64,000 nt of DNA from Ailanthus altissimus (GCA_946807835.1 OX327695.1:26518501-26582500); one strand, 5' to 3'. Shown: positions 25,916-38,958, counted from the stretch's first letter. Numbers and translations are program-made. The notes: generated from the letters alone by a model not told the origin.

Positions 25916-28900
25916 GGTATACCTTTCATTTATGTATGTCATAAATCTCATTTTATTGAAGCTCCTAATAATATATGGTGGATTGACTATGGTACTTCAA
26001 TTCACGTTGTCAATGTTATGTAGGGTTTCTTGGACCTGAGGAAACCACTGGCAAATGAGCAATACATCTATTCAGGAAATAGGATGAGCTCAAAGGTTAA
26101 AGGCGTGGGAACATTTAGATTAGTTCTGAATTCTGGTTTTTATTTAGATCTTAAGAACACTGTTTATATTCCATCATTTTCTAGAAATTTAGTTTCTGTT
26201 GCAAAACTAGTAACTTTGGGTTTTAAATTTGTGTTTGAAGATTTAAACTTCATTTTATTTAATAATGGTACTATTGTTGGCAATGGTTTTCTAATTGATG
26301 ATTTATATAAGTTTAATTTAGATCCCATGTATGAATGCAACCTATCAACCATGCAAAGTGTGAATGTTGGCACTAAACGTTGTATTATTAACGAGCACTC
26401 CTCTAAACTATAGCATCAGAGATTATGACATATCTCTATTGAGCGAATTAAAAGATTAGTAAATGAAGGAGTTTTACAAACTCTTGATTTTACTGATTTT
26501 GGAACTTGTATAGATTGCATCAAGGGAAAGTAACCTAACAAGAATTCCAAGGGTGCCAAGAGGAGTATTGAAACACTTGAGATAATATATACAGACATTA
26601 GTAGACCATATTCTTCCTGTCTGAATGGTCAAATGTATTTTATAACCTTTACAGATGACCATACAAGGTATATGTATTTCTATCTCATAAATCATAAGGA
26701 TGAGGCACTAGATGCCTTTAAGATTTATAAAGCAGAAGTAGAGAAATAAAGGGAGCGAAAAATTAAAATTGTTAGATCAGACAGAGGTGGAGAATATTAT
26801 AGAAGGTTCACTGAAAAGGGTCATATACCAGGTCCATGTGCTAAGTTTCTTCAAGAAGAATGTATTATTGCACAATACACAGTACCAGGAATACCACAAT
26901 AAAATGGTGTTACCGAAAGGAGAAATCGAACTCTAATGGACATAGTAAGGAGTATGATCAGCAATTCAAGTCTTCCTAAAGGTTTATGGAGTGAAGCTTT
27001 AAAGATCACTGTGTATATTTTAAACAGGGTTCCATCTAAGGTAGTTACTAAAACACATTTTGAATTATAGTATGGATGGAAATCAAGTTTAAAACATCTA
27101 CACATTTGGGGGTGTCCAGTTAAAGTGAGAATTTATAATCCTCAATTAAAGAAACTGAATCCAAGAACAATTAGCGATTTTTTCACAGGCTATCCAATAA
27201 ACTTAAAGGAGTATAGGTTTTATTGTCCCTCACACTCTACAAGAATTGTAGAAGTTAGAAATGCAAAATTTCTAGAGGATCATGAAGTGAGTGGGAGTGA
27301 ATTTCCTAAAAATGTTGAATTTCATGAAGAAATGGAAAACTATGAATCACCTCCTCAAAATGATTCAATAATTTATTTCCAAAGAAATACTTTGGAATCT
27401 AATGTGGAGCAATCTATTCAAGAACACACACTCAATGAAACTTATGAAGAGTCTACAACTCAAAATCTACCAAATAACAACGAGATTGTAGATTTGAGAA
27501 GATCTTCTAGAATAAAAAGATATACAATTTCTAGTGATTATGTTATATATCTTCAAGATTCTGACTCTAACGTTAGACTCGATAATGATCCAAGCTCATT
27601 TTCACAAGCCTTGAATAGAGAAAACTCTGTGTTTTGATATGATGCTATGAAGGAAGAAATGGAATCTATGGCTAAAACTCAAGTTTGGGATCTCGTTATA
27701 TTACCAGCTGGTCATACAATCATTGGTTGTAAATGGGCTTATAAAACCAAAAGAAATGCTACTTGCAACATAGAACGATATAAAGCCAGATTTGTAGCCA
27801 AAGGTTTTACTCAAAAGGAAGGCATTGATTACCATGAAACCTTTTCTTTAGTGTCTAAGAAAGATTCATTATGGTTTTGGTAGCTCATTTTGATTTAGAG
27901 TTACACCAAATGGATGTGAAAATGACATTCTTGAATGGGGATCTTGAGGAAGAGGTATACATGCATTAGTCTGAAGGATTCAATGAAAATAAAAAGGGTC
28001 ACCTTATATGCAAATTAAAAAAATCTATATATGGGCTAAAACAGGCTTCCCGTCAATGGTATTTGAAGTTTCATAATGTTGTTACTTCATATGAATTTAT
28101 AGAAAATATCATTGATCAATGTATATATCTTAAAATCAATGGGAGCAAATATATTTTTTTAGTCCTATACGTAGATTACATTTTGCTTGCAAGTAGTGAT
28201 TTGGGTTTGTTACATGAAACAAAAGTATTTCTTGCACAATATTTTGAAATGAAGGATATGGGTGAAGCTTCTTATGTCATTGGCATAGAAATTTACAGAG
28301 ATAGATCCAACAGGACATTAAGATTATCTCAAAAGGCCTACATTGAAAAAGTTTTGAAGAGATTTAGAATGAAGGATTGTACTCCTACTGTAGCACCCAT
28401 TGTGAAAGGGGATAAATTCAGTCAGAATCAATGTCCACAAAATGACTTGAAACGAGAACAAATGAAGAAAATACCTTACGCTTTTGCTATAGGTAGCCTA
28501 ATGTATGCCTAAGTCTGTACTAGACCTGACATTGCATTTGCAGTTAGTGTACTAGGCAGATATCAAAGCAATCCTGGTATGGAACATTAAAAGGCTGCTA
28601 AAAGAGTAATGAGGTATCTATAAGGAACCAAGGACTACAGACTTACATACAAGCATAGCAATCAACTAGAGGTGATTGGATATTCAGACTCGGATTTCGC
28701 TAGATGTTCAAATACAAAGAAGTCTACTTCAAGATATATTTTCCTTCTTACTAGAGGTGCTGTGTCTTGGAGAAGCGCTAAGCAAACAATAATTGCTTCG
28801 TTTACTATACAAGCAGAATTCATTGGTTGCTATAATGCTACTTCACAGGCATTGTGATTGAGAAATTTTATTACGGGCCTAAAGATTGTCGATTCTATAG

Positions 28901-29139
28901 CAAGGCCTCTAAGGATTTACTGTGATAACTCAGCTGCAGTATTCTTTGCAAAGAATAACAAAAGTGGAAGTAATAGCAAACATAGCGACATAAAGTTTTT
29001 GGTTGTCAAAGACCATATCAAAAGACAAGAAGTGGTTATTGGTCATATAAAGACTATATTTAATATAGCAAATCCCATGACTAAAGGATTGTCGGCTAAA
29101 TTGTACAAAGATCATATGAATAACATGAGATTTTTGGTC
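25916..29139 (+). pseudogene. Copia element A pol (protease, integrase, RT, RNase H)
   Basis: Protease region near 25975 reads WWIDYGTSIHV, so the catalytic D-S/T-G triad is changed to DYG. Pre-integrase and integrase span about 26400-27130, with IRSD-like VRSDRGGEYY near 26774 and [13 protein letters not shown] near 26902. RT starts near 27647 ([11 protein letters not shown]) and continues in a shifted frame from about 27871; its YVDD box near 28170 reads YVDY. RNase H follows (DSDFARCSNTKKSTS near 28688, CDNSAAVFFAKN near 28920) and ends at 29139. Stops are mostly at codons where family members have Gln or Trp, fitting C-to-T or G-to-A change. Non-functional. Confidence 0.88.
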
Positions 29140-29501
29140 TAGACTTGTCCTTAGTGTTGTTTTCATTCTCTGATTATATTTGTACGTACTCATTTGAATT
29201 ATTTTAATCATTGAAATATTTTGTGCACATAATGTTTATAAGTTTTAATCCATTAGAATTATTTAAGAGGACCCGAATAACTTATAAGAAGTTCATTCAT
29301 AAAGTCAATTACTAATTTGAAAATTTTTATACATGTGATACATGGAAGGAAATGTGTAATTATTAAAACACATGACCGCTATGATTCACGTATTGAGATT
29401 TTTCTTTAGATAAATAAAATTTCACTATGAATTGTTTTAGGGAGTTACCACAATTTTGTGGCCATAACAAGTTAATCACCCTAAATTTATAATTTAATAT
29501 G

Positions 29502-29518
29502 TGGACCAAGTGGGAGAA
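29502..29518 (+). other. Polypurine tract of copia element A
   Basis: Purine-rich GACCAAGTGGGAGAA directly abuts the 3' LTR and would prime plus-strand DNA synthesis. The AAGTGGGAGAATGTTAG context is typical of plant copia elements. Confidence 0.85.
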
Positions 29519-29951
29519 TGTTAGATAATATCTAATTTTTATGTTAGATAATATTCTATTAAAATTAGATATTATCTCTTTAAAGTGATCCACATTTAAA
29601 GTTTATAGGTGATGTGGTAACTACCTTATCAGATAACGTATATAATAAATTTGATAAATTTATTTTATCAAATAATGTATGTGAAAAGTGGGTGAGATAA
29701 TTTTTATCTTATAACTATCCACTTTCTTGATGGGAGAAAGTGATAAGATTATTTCTATTTAAAGGAAATTGAGGGTCCCTATCCTAGCGATAAGAGAATT
29801 ATGTTAATTTTATGCCTGTGAATCCATCATCAAACTCTCAGTAGGAATAAGATAGAAGACTTGAAGTTATTCATTTACTTGAACAACAATAGTTGAAGGT
29901 ACGATCTACAGTGATTATATTTTTATTAGTATTTACACAAATTTTGTTTTA
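29519..29951 (+). repeat. Copia element A 3' LTR
   Basis: 433 bp, the same length as the 5' LTR, with about 20 substitutions by eye (about 4.6%). It ends TTTTGTTTTA, the final CA having become TA. Confidence 0.92.
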
Positions 29952-29956
29952 GTTTT
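29952..29956 (+). repeat. Target-site duplication GTTTT, right copy
   Basis: Matches 23426-23430. Confidence 0.8.
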
Positions 29957-31817
29957 TTATGTATGGCGAATGATAATACACAGGGACATTGTCTCACTAA
30001 TCTATAATTTTAATTTTATTACAAGGCAATATATGTACAATTGCGTATTAATAATAAACCATATTGCTTATTAGAATATATATTGTTGGGGTAAAAAATG
30101 GTCATGGCCCAAACATTAAGAATTTATTTAAAAGAGGAAAATGAGTTTGTTGAGTTAATATGTGTCGTGAGATGGTCTAGATTAGTTTGAATGTTGTAAA
30201 ATATAGAGCACTAAATTGGATATTTTTAGGAGTATATGAAGGTGAAATAGAGTTGGTGGAAATCTGCAAAGCACAAAAATAGACTGGTCAAAGATAGGCA
30301 TTGATGGGGTAGCTGCAATGGTTCTTCGATGCTCAAGTGAGACAGTGGATTTAGTGGTGAATGTATTTTTAGGGTTATTTCCTTAGAAAGAGTTGTAGAA
30401 GAGGGAGAAAAATCATTTTGGGTTTCAAATGTTCTATTTTACTTGTGTTTAAAAGTTAAGAATATACCCTTAGCATGTAAGGAAAAAGAGTTTGGAGAAT
30501 TTCTCTTTAAGACAATACGTGGTTAGGGGCTCTTTGGTAATTGGGCTCTTTGGTAATTGAGCTCTTTGAGACTTGGAGTACATGTCCTTCCTCTGATTGA
30601 ATGCTTTAAGGGCAGTCATTTTTGTAAGACGGACAAAGAACACATAGTCCTTTATAATGGCACTTGAACTCTATCTGGTGTAGACTTACTCTACTTACTT
30701 TTGTTAACAAGGGATAAGGTGCTAGATATGCTAACACATTGATACAAAAATAAGGCTCTAAGATTACACCCCTTGGGACCTTATCCTCTTTTCCAACTAT
30801 CCGACAATAAGACTTTATTAGCAAACTGCTATAGAGCTTAGTGATTATGTGGGGGACCGACATAGTCTCATTGACATGTCTTTCGACATTTGAGTTCAGT
30901 AGTGACTAAACATAACCTCGTTGAAGTGTCCTATAATAAAAGGTTCAATGGTGGCATAGAGACTGGCATAGTCCCATTGACATACCTTTGACTATGGGAC
31001 TTTGTTGACACGGGGCTTTAAGTGACTTCTATCTAATTAACCCTACAATTTAAATACCAAACATTGATAGGCTTAGGCCATTTCTGAATCTACTTATACA
31101 ATTCTTATTTGGATTGATTAAGTCTTTATAGAAGTAAGTTTAATGGCTATTTGACCTATTTAGAGCAGTGTCATTAGAATTATCGCGAATATATATATAT
31201 ATATATATATATAAAACTTGAAATTGCAATATAATTATAACAATGAAAAAGAAAATTTGATATATGTACCATAATTTTATGAGAAAAATTGATGTAATTA
31301 GAATGATGTTAATAAGGCTATCCCAATAAAAATCTAACATATTTTAACTTCTTTCTTTCGTTATTATTAATATTATTATTGCTGCATTTCAAAATAAATG
31401 CAGGTAAGAATTTTATCAAAAGAGGGCATGGAAAATGCGATACACCAATTCCAGCTAAGATTTTCTTTAATTTTGTTGAACTGTCCTACTTCAATTTTTT
31501 TTCATATTAAATATCAGCATGTCATGTCCAGTCGCGAGGACCCACCTCCCCTATTTTTCTCTCGGTCAATCGTTATAACGAATTAAGTCTAAGTTAATCA
31601 AACATTAAAATTCAATGCATGCTTTCAAGCCTCCATAAAAGGAAAGGATCTGCCCCAGAACCAGAAGCTCTTCAGTTCTGTGAACTTGCAAGAGCTAGCT
31701 AGTTTTTGTTACTCGAACAAACCTTAAAAAGCCCACCTTTTCCTCTTTGCACTTTGCCCCCTCACTTTCAATACTCCACTCTCTTTAATATCACTTCTCT
31801 TATTTCTCTGTGTGAAA
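29957..31817. other. Intergenic, possible old repeat, then gene promoter
   Basis: From 29957 to about 31100 there are repetitive-looking phrases (CATAGTCTCATTGACAT and CATAGTCCCATTGACAT near 30860 and 30970) but no coding motif, perhaps an old LTR remnant. An (AT)n tract lies at 31189-31214. From 31640 the sequence becomes C/T-rich, as expected for the 5' untranslated leader of the gene at 31818. Confidence 0.45.
31189..31214. repeat. (AT)n microsatellite
   Basis: About 13 AT units, uninterrupted. Confidence 0.9.
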
Positions 31818-32567
31818 ATGGATCCCTATCACTATGATCATGACAACGTGGAAGCTGAGCAAGCTGGCGAGAATCGTCGGTTCGGAAGCTTGGCCAGGGC
31901 TTTCCAAACAATCGAGCTCTGTCTCGCTCTATTTTTTGCCTTGTGGCTCTTTATTCGCCTCCCATTCGTTTTCAAAATCTTAGCCCAGTTGCTCCGTCGA
32001 CTCGTCCTCATCGTCATCACTCCTTTGGTTACTTTCCTGATCTTCGCTGGTATCGCCATCGTTTTCATGTTCAAGTCTTTCAGGTTCTCCAACAAAGACG
32101 TCGCTCACGACAGTATGGCCGCAAAATTCTACGAACATATGGTCAACACCAGCGGAATGTACGTGTTTGAGGAAGTTGAATTGGATATAGGGTACGAGGT
32201 TGAAGATCAAATGCAGATGAACAAGCCGTTTTCAGAGGAAGATGATGAAGAGGAGTACGAGGACAAGGAGATCATCTCTGACGAAAACACGGCAACTCCC
32301 ATTTATGAAATCGATGATGACATGGAAACCGAGTATAGGGACATGGAGATCGGGCAGAAAGTGCACGAGCTGCGGCTATCAGAGGCTGCGACGGAGACAG
32401 CGGAGACGGAAAGGGTGATTATGTGTCCGAAAAATCAGTTGAGTATGGAGGACTTCAATAAGGCTATTGAGGATTTCATTACAAAGCAACATGAGGTACA
32501 TCGCCAGGAGAGGCGCAACGATTATAAGCAGAGGCTCATCTACAATAACAGTGTTGCTATTCGCTGA
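31818..32567 (+). CDS. Two-helix membrane protein with DUF761-like C-terminus
   Basis: Intact single-exon gene, 249 residues. The ATG at 31818 is chosen because the frame upstream offers only a GTG and the leader is C/T-rich and plant-like. Two hydrophobic segments, about residues 31-52 and 62-85, are joined by a short basic loop (RR at 60-61), so it is probably a hairpin in a membrane with a long cytosolic C-terminal part. That part is very acidic around residues 140-160 (EEDDEEEYED). The last 45 residues include LSMEDFNKAIEDFI then a basic QERRNDYKQR stretch, which resembles the DUF761/DUF4408 plant family often labelled cotton-fibre-expressed. Biochemical role unknown. It is the only intact host gene between the transposon-rich blocks. 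Confidence 0.8.
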   Translation: MDPYHYDHDNVEAEQAGENRRFGSLARAFQTIELCLALFFALWLFIRLPFVFKILAQLLRRLVLIVITPLVTFLIFAGIAIVFMFKSFRFSNKDVAHDSMAAKFYEHMVNTSGMYVFEEVELDIGYEVEDQMQMNKPFSEEDDEEEYEDKEIISDENTATPIYEIDDDMETEYRDMEIGQKVHELRLSEAATETAETERVIMCPKNQLSMEDFNKAIEDFITKQHEVHRQERRNDYKQRLIYNNSVAIR

Positions 32568-35500
32568 GTTGATTAACTTAGTTTCTGTTCAGTGTCATGT
32601 TTTAATATCCCTTTGTCTAAGCGCCTGTTATGCACAGTGTTAGTTTTTAAGTTTCGGTAAAATCAAACCCTGTTTATAGCACTAGCTGTGCTCTGTGAAA
32701 GCTCACTTTGTGAGTTTGTCTTCCTTCTTCTTTTTTTGGTCTTTTTAAATTTTTATGTATCAGCTGCTATGTTATTAATTTTTTACTTCAGATATAATAT
32801 TATTCGTTCGATCTTATATTATCCAATCTGAAATATTTTCGAAATTTACTCGAATGAATATTTGCTTTCTAATCGACCATGATTTAATTGAATTCTAATC
32901 TAGAGAGGTCAATACTTTTCCGGAATTTCTGACACTAGTTTTGTTTAGAGAAAGGATAGAGCCAATATTTTGCTTTGAAAGAAGATTGATCTTAGGATTA
33001 AGCATAAACAATAAATGGAATGTGGGGTGGTGGTGATCTTGTTATGAAAATAATGGCTAGAGTCATGATTATGGAACCTCTAAGAATCATAGGTGGGTAA
33101 ACCATCAGGCTTCTTTTTAATCATTATCTAATGACAAACATGGATCTTTATTTGAAAAAGAGATTGTTCTAAAAAAGTTCTACAGTCTTAATTGTTGGAT
33201 TGATGGGTAAATTAACGAGTCACGCCAAGTTTTCTTAATGGTGCCCATGAGCATAATGCCCCCACTCGGATAATTTCATAAACTTTTTTCTGTAAGCAAT
33301 AGGGTTAATTTCTTTTGCATCATAGCACCAATCATCATGCAATAATACAAATGTACTTAAAACTTTCATATCCCTGTATTAATCTCTCTAACAAACATCA
33401 CTTTAGCTTTTCAATTAAGAGATTAGATTCTTGCTGTAGTGATCTCTCGCTCTTGTTCCTCGCCAAACTTTTTGTATTTATTTTATTTGTTGCTCCTTTT
33501 ACCTTTTTCCCCATTAATAGGGCAGTTATGATTAATTCCACCAAAATAAACTATTGGGGTGGTTCAATTAGTCATCTCAGAGGATATTTAAACATTATTT
33601 AACCCAACTTTTGCATTCAATAATGGCTTCTTTATAGACATGTTGAAAACATACATCTTGTTCTTACCTTTTGCTTTTGCGCTTCTTTTTGATATGGCTT
33701 TTTGTTAATTTGTAGAAGATTAGGCGTGTTGTACTGGAGTTACTGATGGTTGTCAACAGACTATAATGCTTTCAAGAGGTAATGTATATTCATTCTATAT
33801 CTAGGGTTTAATTCCTATATGGAAATTTACCATTTAATTTACCTTTTAATAGATTTTTTAATTATAAAAAAATTTTTAATAATATTTGATAATATCTAAA
33901 AACCCTCGTGTCGTTATATTTATAATAATATAAATTAATTTAAAAAAAGTATAACAGTCATTTTATTTAAAATAATTAACAATAATATCGATACAATATC
34001 AAACAATAACAATGCACTGTGTAAACAATAAAATTAACTTGTATAATATAGTTCTAAATAGTTAAATAAAATTGTGTAAATAATAAATTTACATTGAATT
34101 ATAATTAATAACTTTTATATATTTGTTAAATTAATATGACAACTATTTTCAACAAAAATATAGATATTCATATTAAATAGTAATTCATAATATAATGAAT
34201 TCTCATGTTATTTTTATTAATTATTTAATAGTATAAATATACTAATTCTACTTATTTTTATTAATTATTTGATAGTATAAATATATTAATTCTACTGTTT
34301 ACAATTATACTATTATGAACACAAGTTTTTTTTAATATTATTAAATATTAAGAAGGTTTTAGGTAGTTAAAGAATTTAATAGCAGATTGCTCTTATCCAT
34401 TAGCTTTTTAGAAGATCTGCTACACAAATTCTTTTGTTGGTGAACATCTTTTTCTATTGCATTACTATAGGAATGTAAAAACTACAAATTCTCGCAAATG
34501 GTCTTACTCCAAATCTCACTCTTTTTATGGGATTTTTAACTAGTATTAGTCCATAAAATTTAAGTTAGAAACAAATTCATCTAAGAAATATAATATTAAA
34601 TTAGAAATGATCTTTTATGGACTAGATTGCAGTTCAGACTTCTCATCCACAAGAGAATCATTTATTATCTCAGCTGAAAGGGACTTGGTAAAAATTTGCT
34701 TTACTTTCTGCTTTTATCTCGCCGCTGCATCCAACTAGTTTTATGTGCCTAAATTTATCATATTAAATTAAGGTCCCACTTACAAAAACTTGTTAATTTA
34801 GTGAGCTCTCTATCTCCAAAATCCATTTCTTTTCGATAATAATTAAGCAACAGAATGGAATTTATAACTTCGTCCTTCTAAAATTAGGTACTTCACATTT
34901 TACAGAATTTTGACATAAAAATAAAATACATGAGATGAGGCATGAATTCCCTCAAATGGCCACGGGCAGCAGCATCTGCACTTATTATGCTATAAAAATG
35001 GCAGCACTATTATCTCCAAATCTGGTTTTCAAAGCTGTAGTTGGGGCTTTAACCAGAATTGCTCCATTGATTGGCCAGTAATTTGACTATTGCGACAAAT
35101 TCCAGATTATATGTTAGCCTAATCGACCAAGATAGCTTCAATTCACGAGTAGCTGGCCTAATTTGAAATGGTTCGTTTGGGTATCTTTGGAATTAAGTAA
35201 TGAGTTCTCTATTGTGAGAATGCATGTGACTCCATAGATTTTCCATTATCATGCAGACACATTATGCTTGCTTTTTCATTATGACAAGAATGGGCTTATA
35301 TCTGTGCCCCATTTTTGATGTTCTTATTACGGTAATTGCTATAAACAACTTCCGTTCATCTTTTAACTCAATGTAGCTAAAATTTATGGACTCGGGACTA
35401 GATAAAGCTATCTTCGCATGCCCATCAGTCAAGAAATACAGGCGATGACAATAATTGACCGATCGATACCACCATAAGGAATGAACTTGCTTTGGAAAAA

Positions 35501-35974
35501 CTTGAAATATAATGGGTCTTTGTTGCATAACATCAAAACTCATTGGCACTCTTCATAACTTTGGGATTGACAAAAACCTAACTGCAGATTGTACAATGCC
35601 ACACGTGCCTAGCAAATAACGTTAGTACATTCATTATCTGCTAGGGCCTATATTAGAATAAGAGTAATGACAAAAGTTAAAGTATCCTTATAATAGAATG
35701 TTATCCAGTTTGTTAGGTGGCCAAAACTACCATGGATTATTGTTGATCAATCAGATTGTGTTAGCTTTTTGCCGAGCAGGAAGAAGATTCTTGATGCTTA
35801 ACTATATCTTCTTTTATGTTTCTAGGATTAGTATCCAATAAGCTTGTACAGTTTACATATTTCATTTGAAGTTCTAGGAGTTAAATCTCTGGTGTTACCA
35901 TCTGGTTCATCAATTCATGAGGTAGGTTAAATTTCATATCTGAAAGGATGTCACTAGTTATTATATTTATGCAT

Positions 35975-36006
<32 letters not shown>

Positions 36007-37823
36007 CACACCCTTAAAGTAAAGGAAATTCGAATGATAATAATGTTAAATTTACTCAATGGTAGGTAAAAGGAAGAAGTAACTTCAGATGTGCTATTTT
36101 AAAACGAACGCCTCTTATATATTGATTTTACCACAAACATCGAACTTGATTGAACAGAAAATGGGTTCAAAGGGATGAACAAGAGGGAAATAATTTGTAG
36201 AATTCAGTCGCAAAAAAGTAACTTGAACTGCTTGCATAGAGGGACAAGCTAGCAGAAATAGGTTTGTTGGAAAAATTGACAACTTGTTTGAACTCTTATC
36301 GATTTTTAGGGTCTGGACGTGGCGGGGCCTATCCCATATTATTTGACCCTCTTCACTGTGGGTTATGATAATCTTTCTTTCGATGGCTCTTTTTTGTCCC
36401 TTGATAATGGCTTTTACTATGTATCCATTCTTTTTCGTGGAAAAAACTTTTTTGGTACAATTGTTCATCGATTCACTGGGATCGATAAGTCACGTCGACA
36501 GACTGCTAAAAATGGAAGACAATGATCTTTTTTCTGGGTTCTGCATTAATCAACTGAATTCATATACATATATATTAGCCATGTCCCCATGTGCTGGGCT
36601 GGTGAACATAATACCCGATATATGAAATTTGAACAGGCATAATCATGGTTTTTTCTGCTTTTCCTTTTGCAAGGATTAGGAAACTCTGGCCTTTCCCAGG
36701 CTACGTATAAAATTTTATATCACTCACTATAAATACGGACTTAGTCAGGTAACTCGACATTCACTGACTATCTTGGTTCATTTATCTAGTTGAAGTTCAA
36801 AAAGTTTGCCACTTTACTAACCTTACAAATTCCTTGGACTAGTTGCATCTTAATTATTTCTGGTTCATAATTCTGAGAGATGTAGAGGATTAGCTAGTCA
36901 CATTAAGAAAGCAGAGAACAGAGGATTTTATGAAATGAATGAAAACTACCTCCTTTCTGTATCTCATAAGCCAATTAAGCTTCTGTAAATAAGAACAAAA
37001 AGTGGAACCAAAAGTATAAATTAGATGACAACAAAACAAGGACCCTCGTGATCATTTTGCTCAATTTCTAAGTGCCACCATAAAACAAAACATGATTTTG
37101 GACTAATCTGTTACCCTGCTTAGTGGATGATGGTAGCAATGGCAGCAACGGGGGCCCTCACCTTTTTTCCATGTCCCCCAAATCCTTCTTAATCCACTGT
37201 TATTTTTCTGGTTGCATCATGATTTTTCTCTCTTTCACCATACTCCTTTGTTTATTTCTTTAAAGAACTTTCAGCAAAGAAAATTAAAAAAGAAGGAAAA
37301 AAAAAGTTATTGAAGATTCAAGTTTTATCAACGTATCATAGTCATAGAAAATTATATTCTTGCGCCGAGTCCTGAGTGAGCCCAATATCGTCCATAGCCT
37401 GTTTGCCCCCTTGCTGGGACAGCTGGGCCTTGGGGCAAACAACTTGTAGAGTATACCTTAAGCTTTTTCCGATCTACATTCTGTTTACATCCCTTAGTTC
37501 TTTTTTCTTTTTAATTAAAAAGTTAGCATCTTTTCTCGTTAAGATACCACCGTTCATTCGTAAAAATGGATATGTTGAGAACAAAAGGGGTGCCGGTCGA
37601 GAACCGATAGTATATCTATCTCTATTTTAATAGAGGTTTCCGAGTTTAAATTCACTCCCCATATAAAAAAAAGAGTGCCTTCGAGTTAACTCCAACAAAA
37701 TGAAAAGTTGTAATGATGAATACTCCTTTTTCTTATTTATTTGACCATCTAATAAATATACAGTATCACTATTTATTATTTATTTTATAATTAATTAGAT
37801 AATACATTTCGATAAAAATAAAA
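32568..37823. other. Long intergenic region
   Basis: The first ~250 bp are the 3' untranslated region of the membrane-protein gene. The remainder has no supported gene. Short open frames occur on both strands, but none shows family motifs apart from a weak copia-gag-like reading at 36115-36240 on the minus strand. Confidence 0.5.
35975..36011. repeat. Compound palindromic microsatellite (GT)n(AT)n(AC)n
   Basis: A GT run passes into an AT run and then an AC run. The tract is therefore self-complementary over about 35 bp and could form a hairpin or cruciform. Confidence 0.85.
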
Positions 37824-37976
37824 GTAATATTAAATATCCTAAATTATATTTTAAAAAGTCGCGTGTCAAGTAAATATTGAATGTAATAAATAATTTTAAA
37901 ATTTACACTATTTTACAATTTAATATTTATTTGACACATTACTTTTTGAAATATAATTTAGGATGTCTAACATTAC
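37824..37976. mobile_element. MITE-like inverted repeat, ~153 bp
   Basis: The left arm (37824-37880) and right arm (37919-37976) are inverse copies at about 85% identity over 57 bp. They share ATCCTAAATTATATTT, AAAAAGT and GTGTCAA-TAAATATT. The loop is about 38 bp. This is the structure of a small MITE or fold-back element; target duplication not resolved. Confidence 0.65.
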
Positions 37977-38883
37977 TCAAAAAATAATTAATCAATTAAA
38001 TAAAATTAAGTTTTCCAAAATAAAAAAATTTCACAAATCCAGAAACACAAATAAAATATTTTGAGAATCTGTTGTTAACTTAGTCATAGGAAACTTAAAC
38101 TAATATTGAATCAAACAATTTGAAATATTAAATCAATTTCCTCTTTATGGATTTTTATAATAATCACTTATTCTTTTTTTCTTCTTTTTCTTGATAATAT
38201 TTTTTTTTCTTTTTCAAAATTTGGAAAGTGACTCATTACCCCATAAGAGGGAAAAAATCGTAAATAATAATTATATGATTCTATAGAAAGTAATTGACAA
38301 ATTTCTATTATTGATTGATCAATTGAGATATTAGTTTTTTATTCAAAACTCTTCACTCTTCAATATATCATAAGAGGATAAGTTTTCTAGGTCGCCACAA
38401 AAAAAATTTTTGGGAGCTTTATTTTTTGGCATGTTCAAATGTCTGCTCTTTATAGCTTTTGATTGTAAAAATGGATTTGAAATGGACTGCGAAACATATC
38501 ACTAAAATATATATTTTTTAACGTTTAATTTTTTTTTAAAGTACTTATTTAGTAGAGTTGCTGCACATTAATTAGAAAAGGAAAGACACTTAGATTTATA
38601 AGGAAAAATGTGACTCTGCTTAATATACTAATTTTTAAATTCTATACTTGTATCTTAAACCAACCCCAAGTTGCATCTTTTTTCAGAAGTACTTTTAGAA
38701 AATATTCAGAAGCTGTCCCATGAATAGTTGCATTTTCTTTTGGTTTCTCAATTAAATTTCTTGTAGCAACCAAGCAAAAAAAAAAGAAAAAAAAGGCTTA
38801 GTTACTTACTATTAATTTATTAATTATATATTAGAAAGCAGCATTTCTAGCAAGCACAAGTACAAAGTTAAATATGTGGATGC
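37977..38883. other. AT-rich intergenic DNA
   Basis: No gene seen. It flanks the 3' end of the SABATH pseudogene. Confidence 0.5.
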
Positions 38884-38958
38884 TTAATTATTAGAACTCA
38901 CCAGATCTGCATGCATATTCAAGGAGTTCGCCACGACATAATAATATATCACGCACGA

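Larger units (their letters stand above)
23431..29951 (+). mobile_element. Full-length dead Ty1/copia retrotransposon (element A)
   Basis: A 6521-bp element with two 433-bp LTRs (TGTTAGATAATATC start), GTTTT target duplications, a Met-tRNA primer site and a polypurine tract. The internal order is gag, protease, integrase, RT, RNase H, which defines Ty1/copia. By eye the LTRs differ at about 20 of 433 positions, 18 of them transitions. At least ten in-frame stops and one or more frameshifts make it inactive. A long non-coding leader (23879-25129) precedes gag. Confidence 0.93.

Noticed and set aside
33315..33602. Plus-strand 95-codon hydrophobic frame
   Set aside because: A/T-driven hydrophobicity without family similarity.
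35262..35549. Minus-strand 95-codon frame
   Set aside because: No domain or exon context; likely chance in non-coding DNA.
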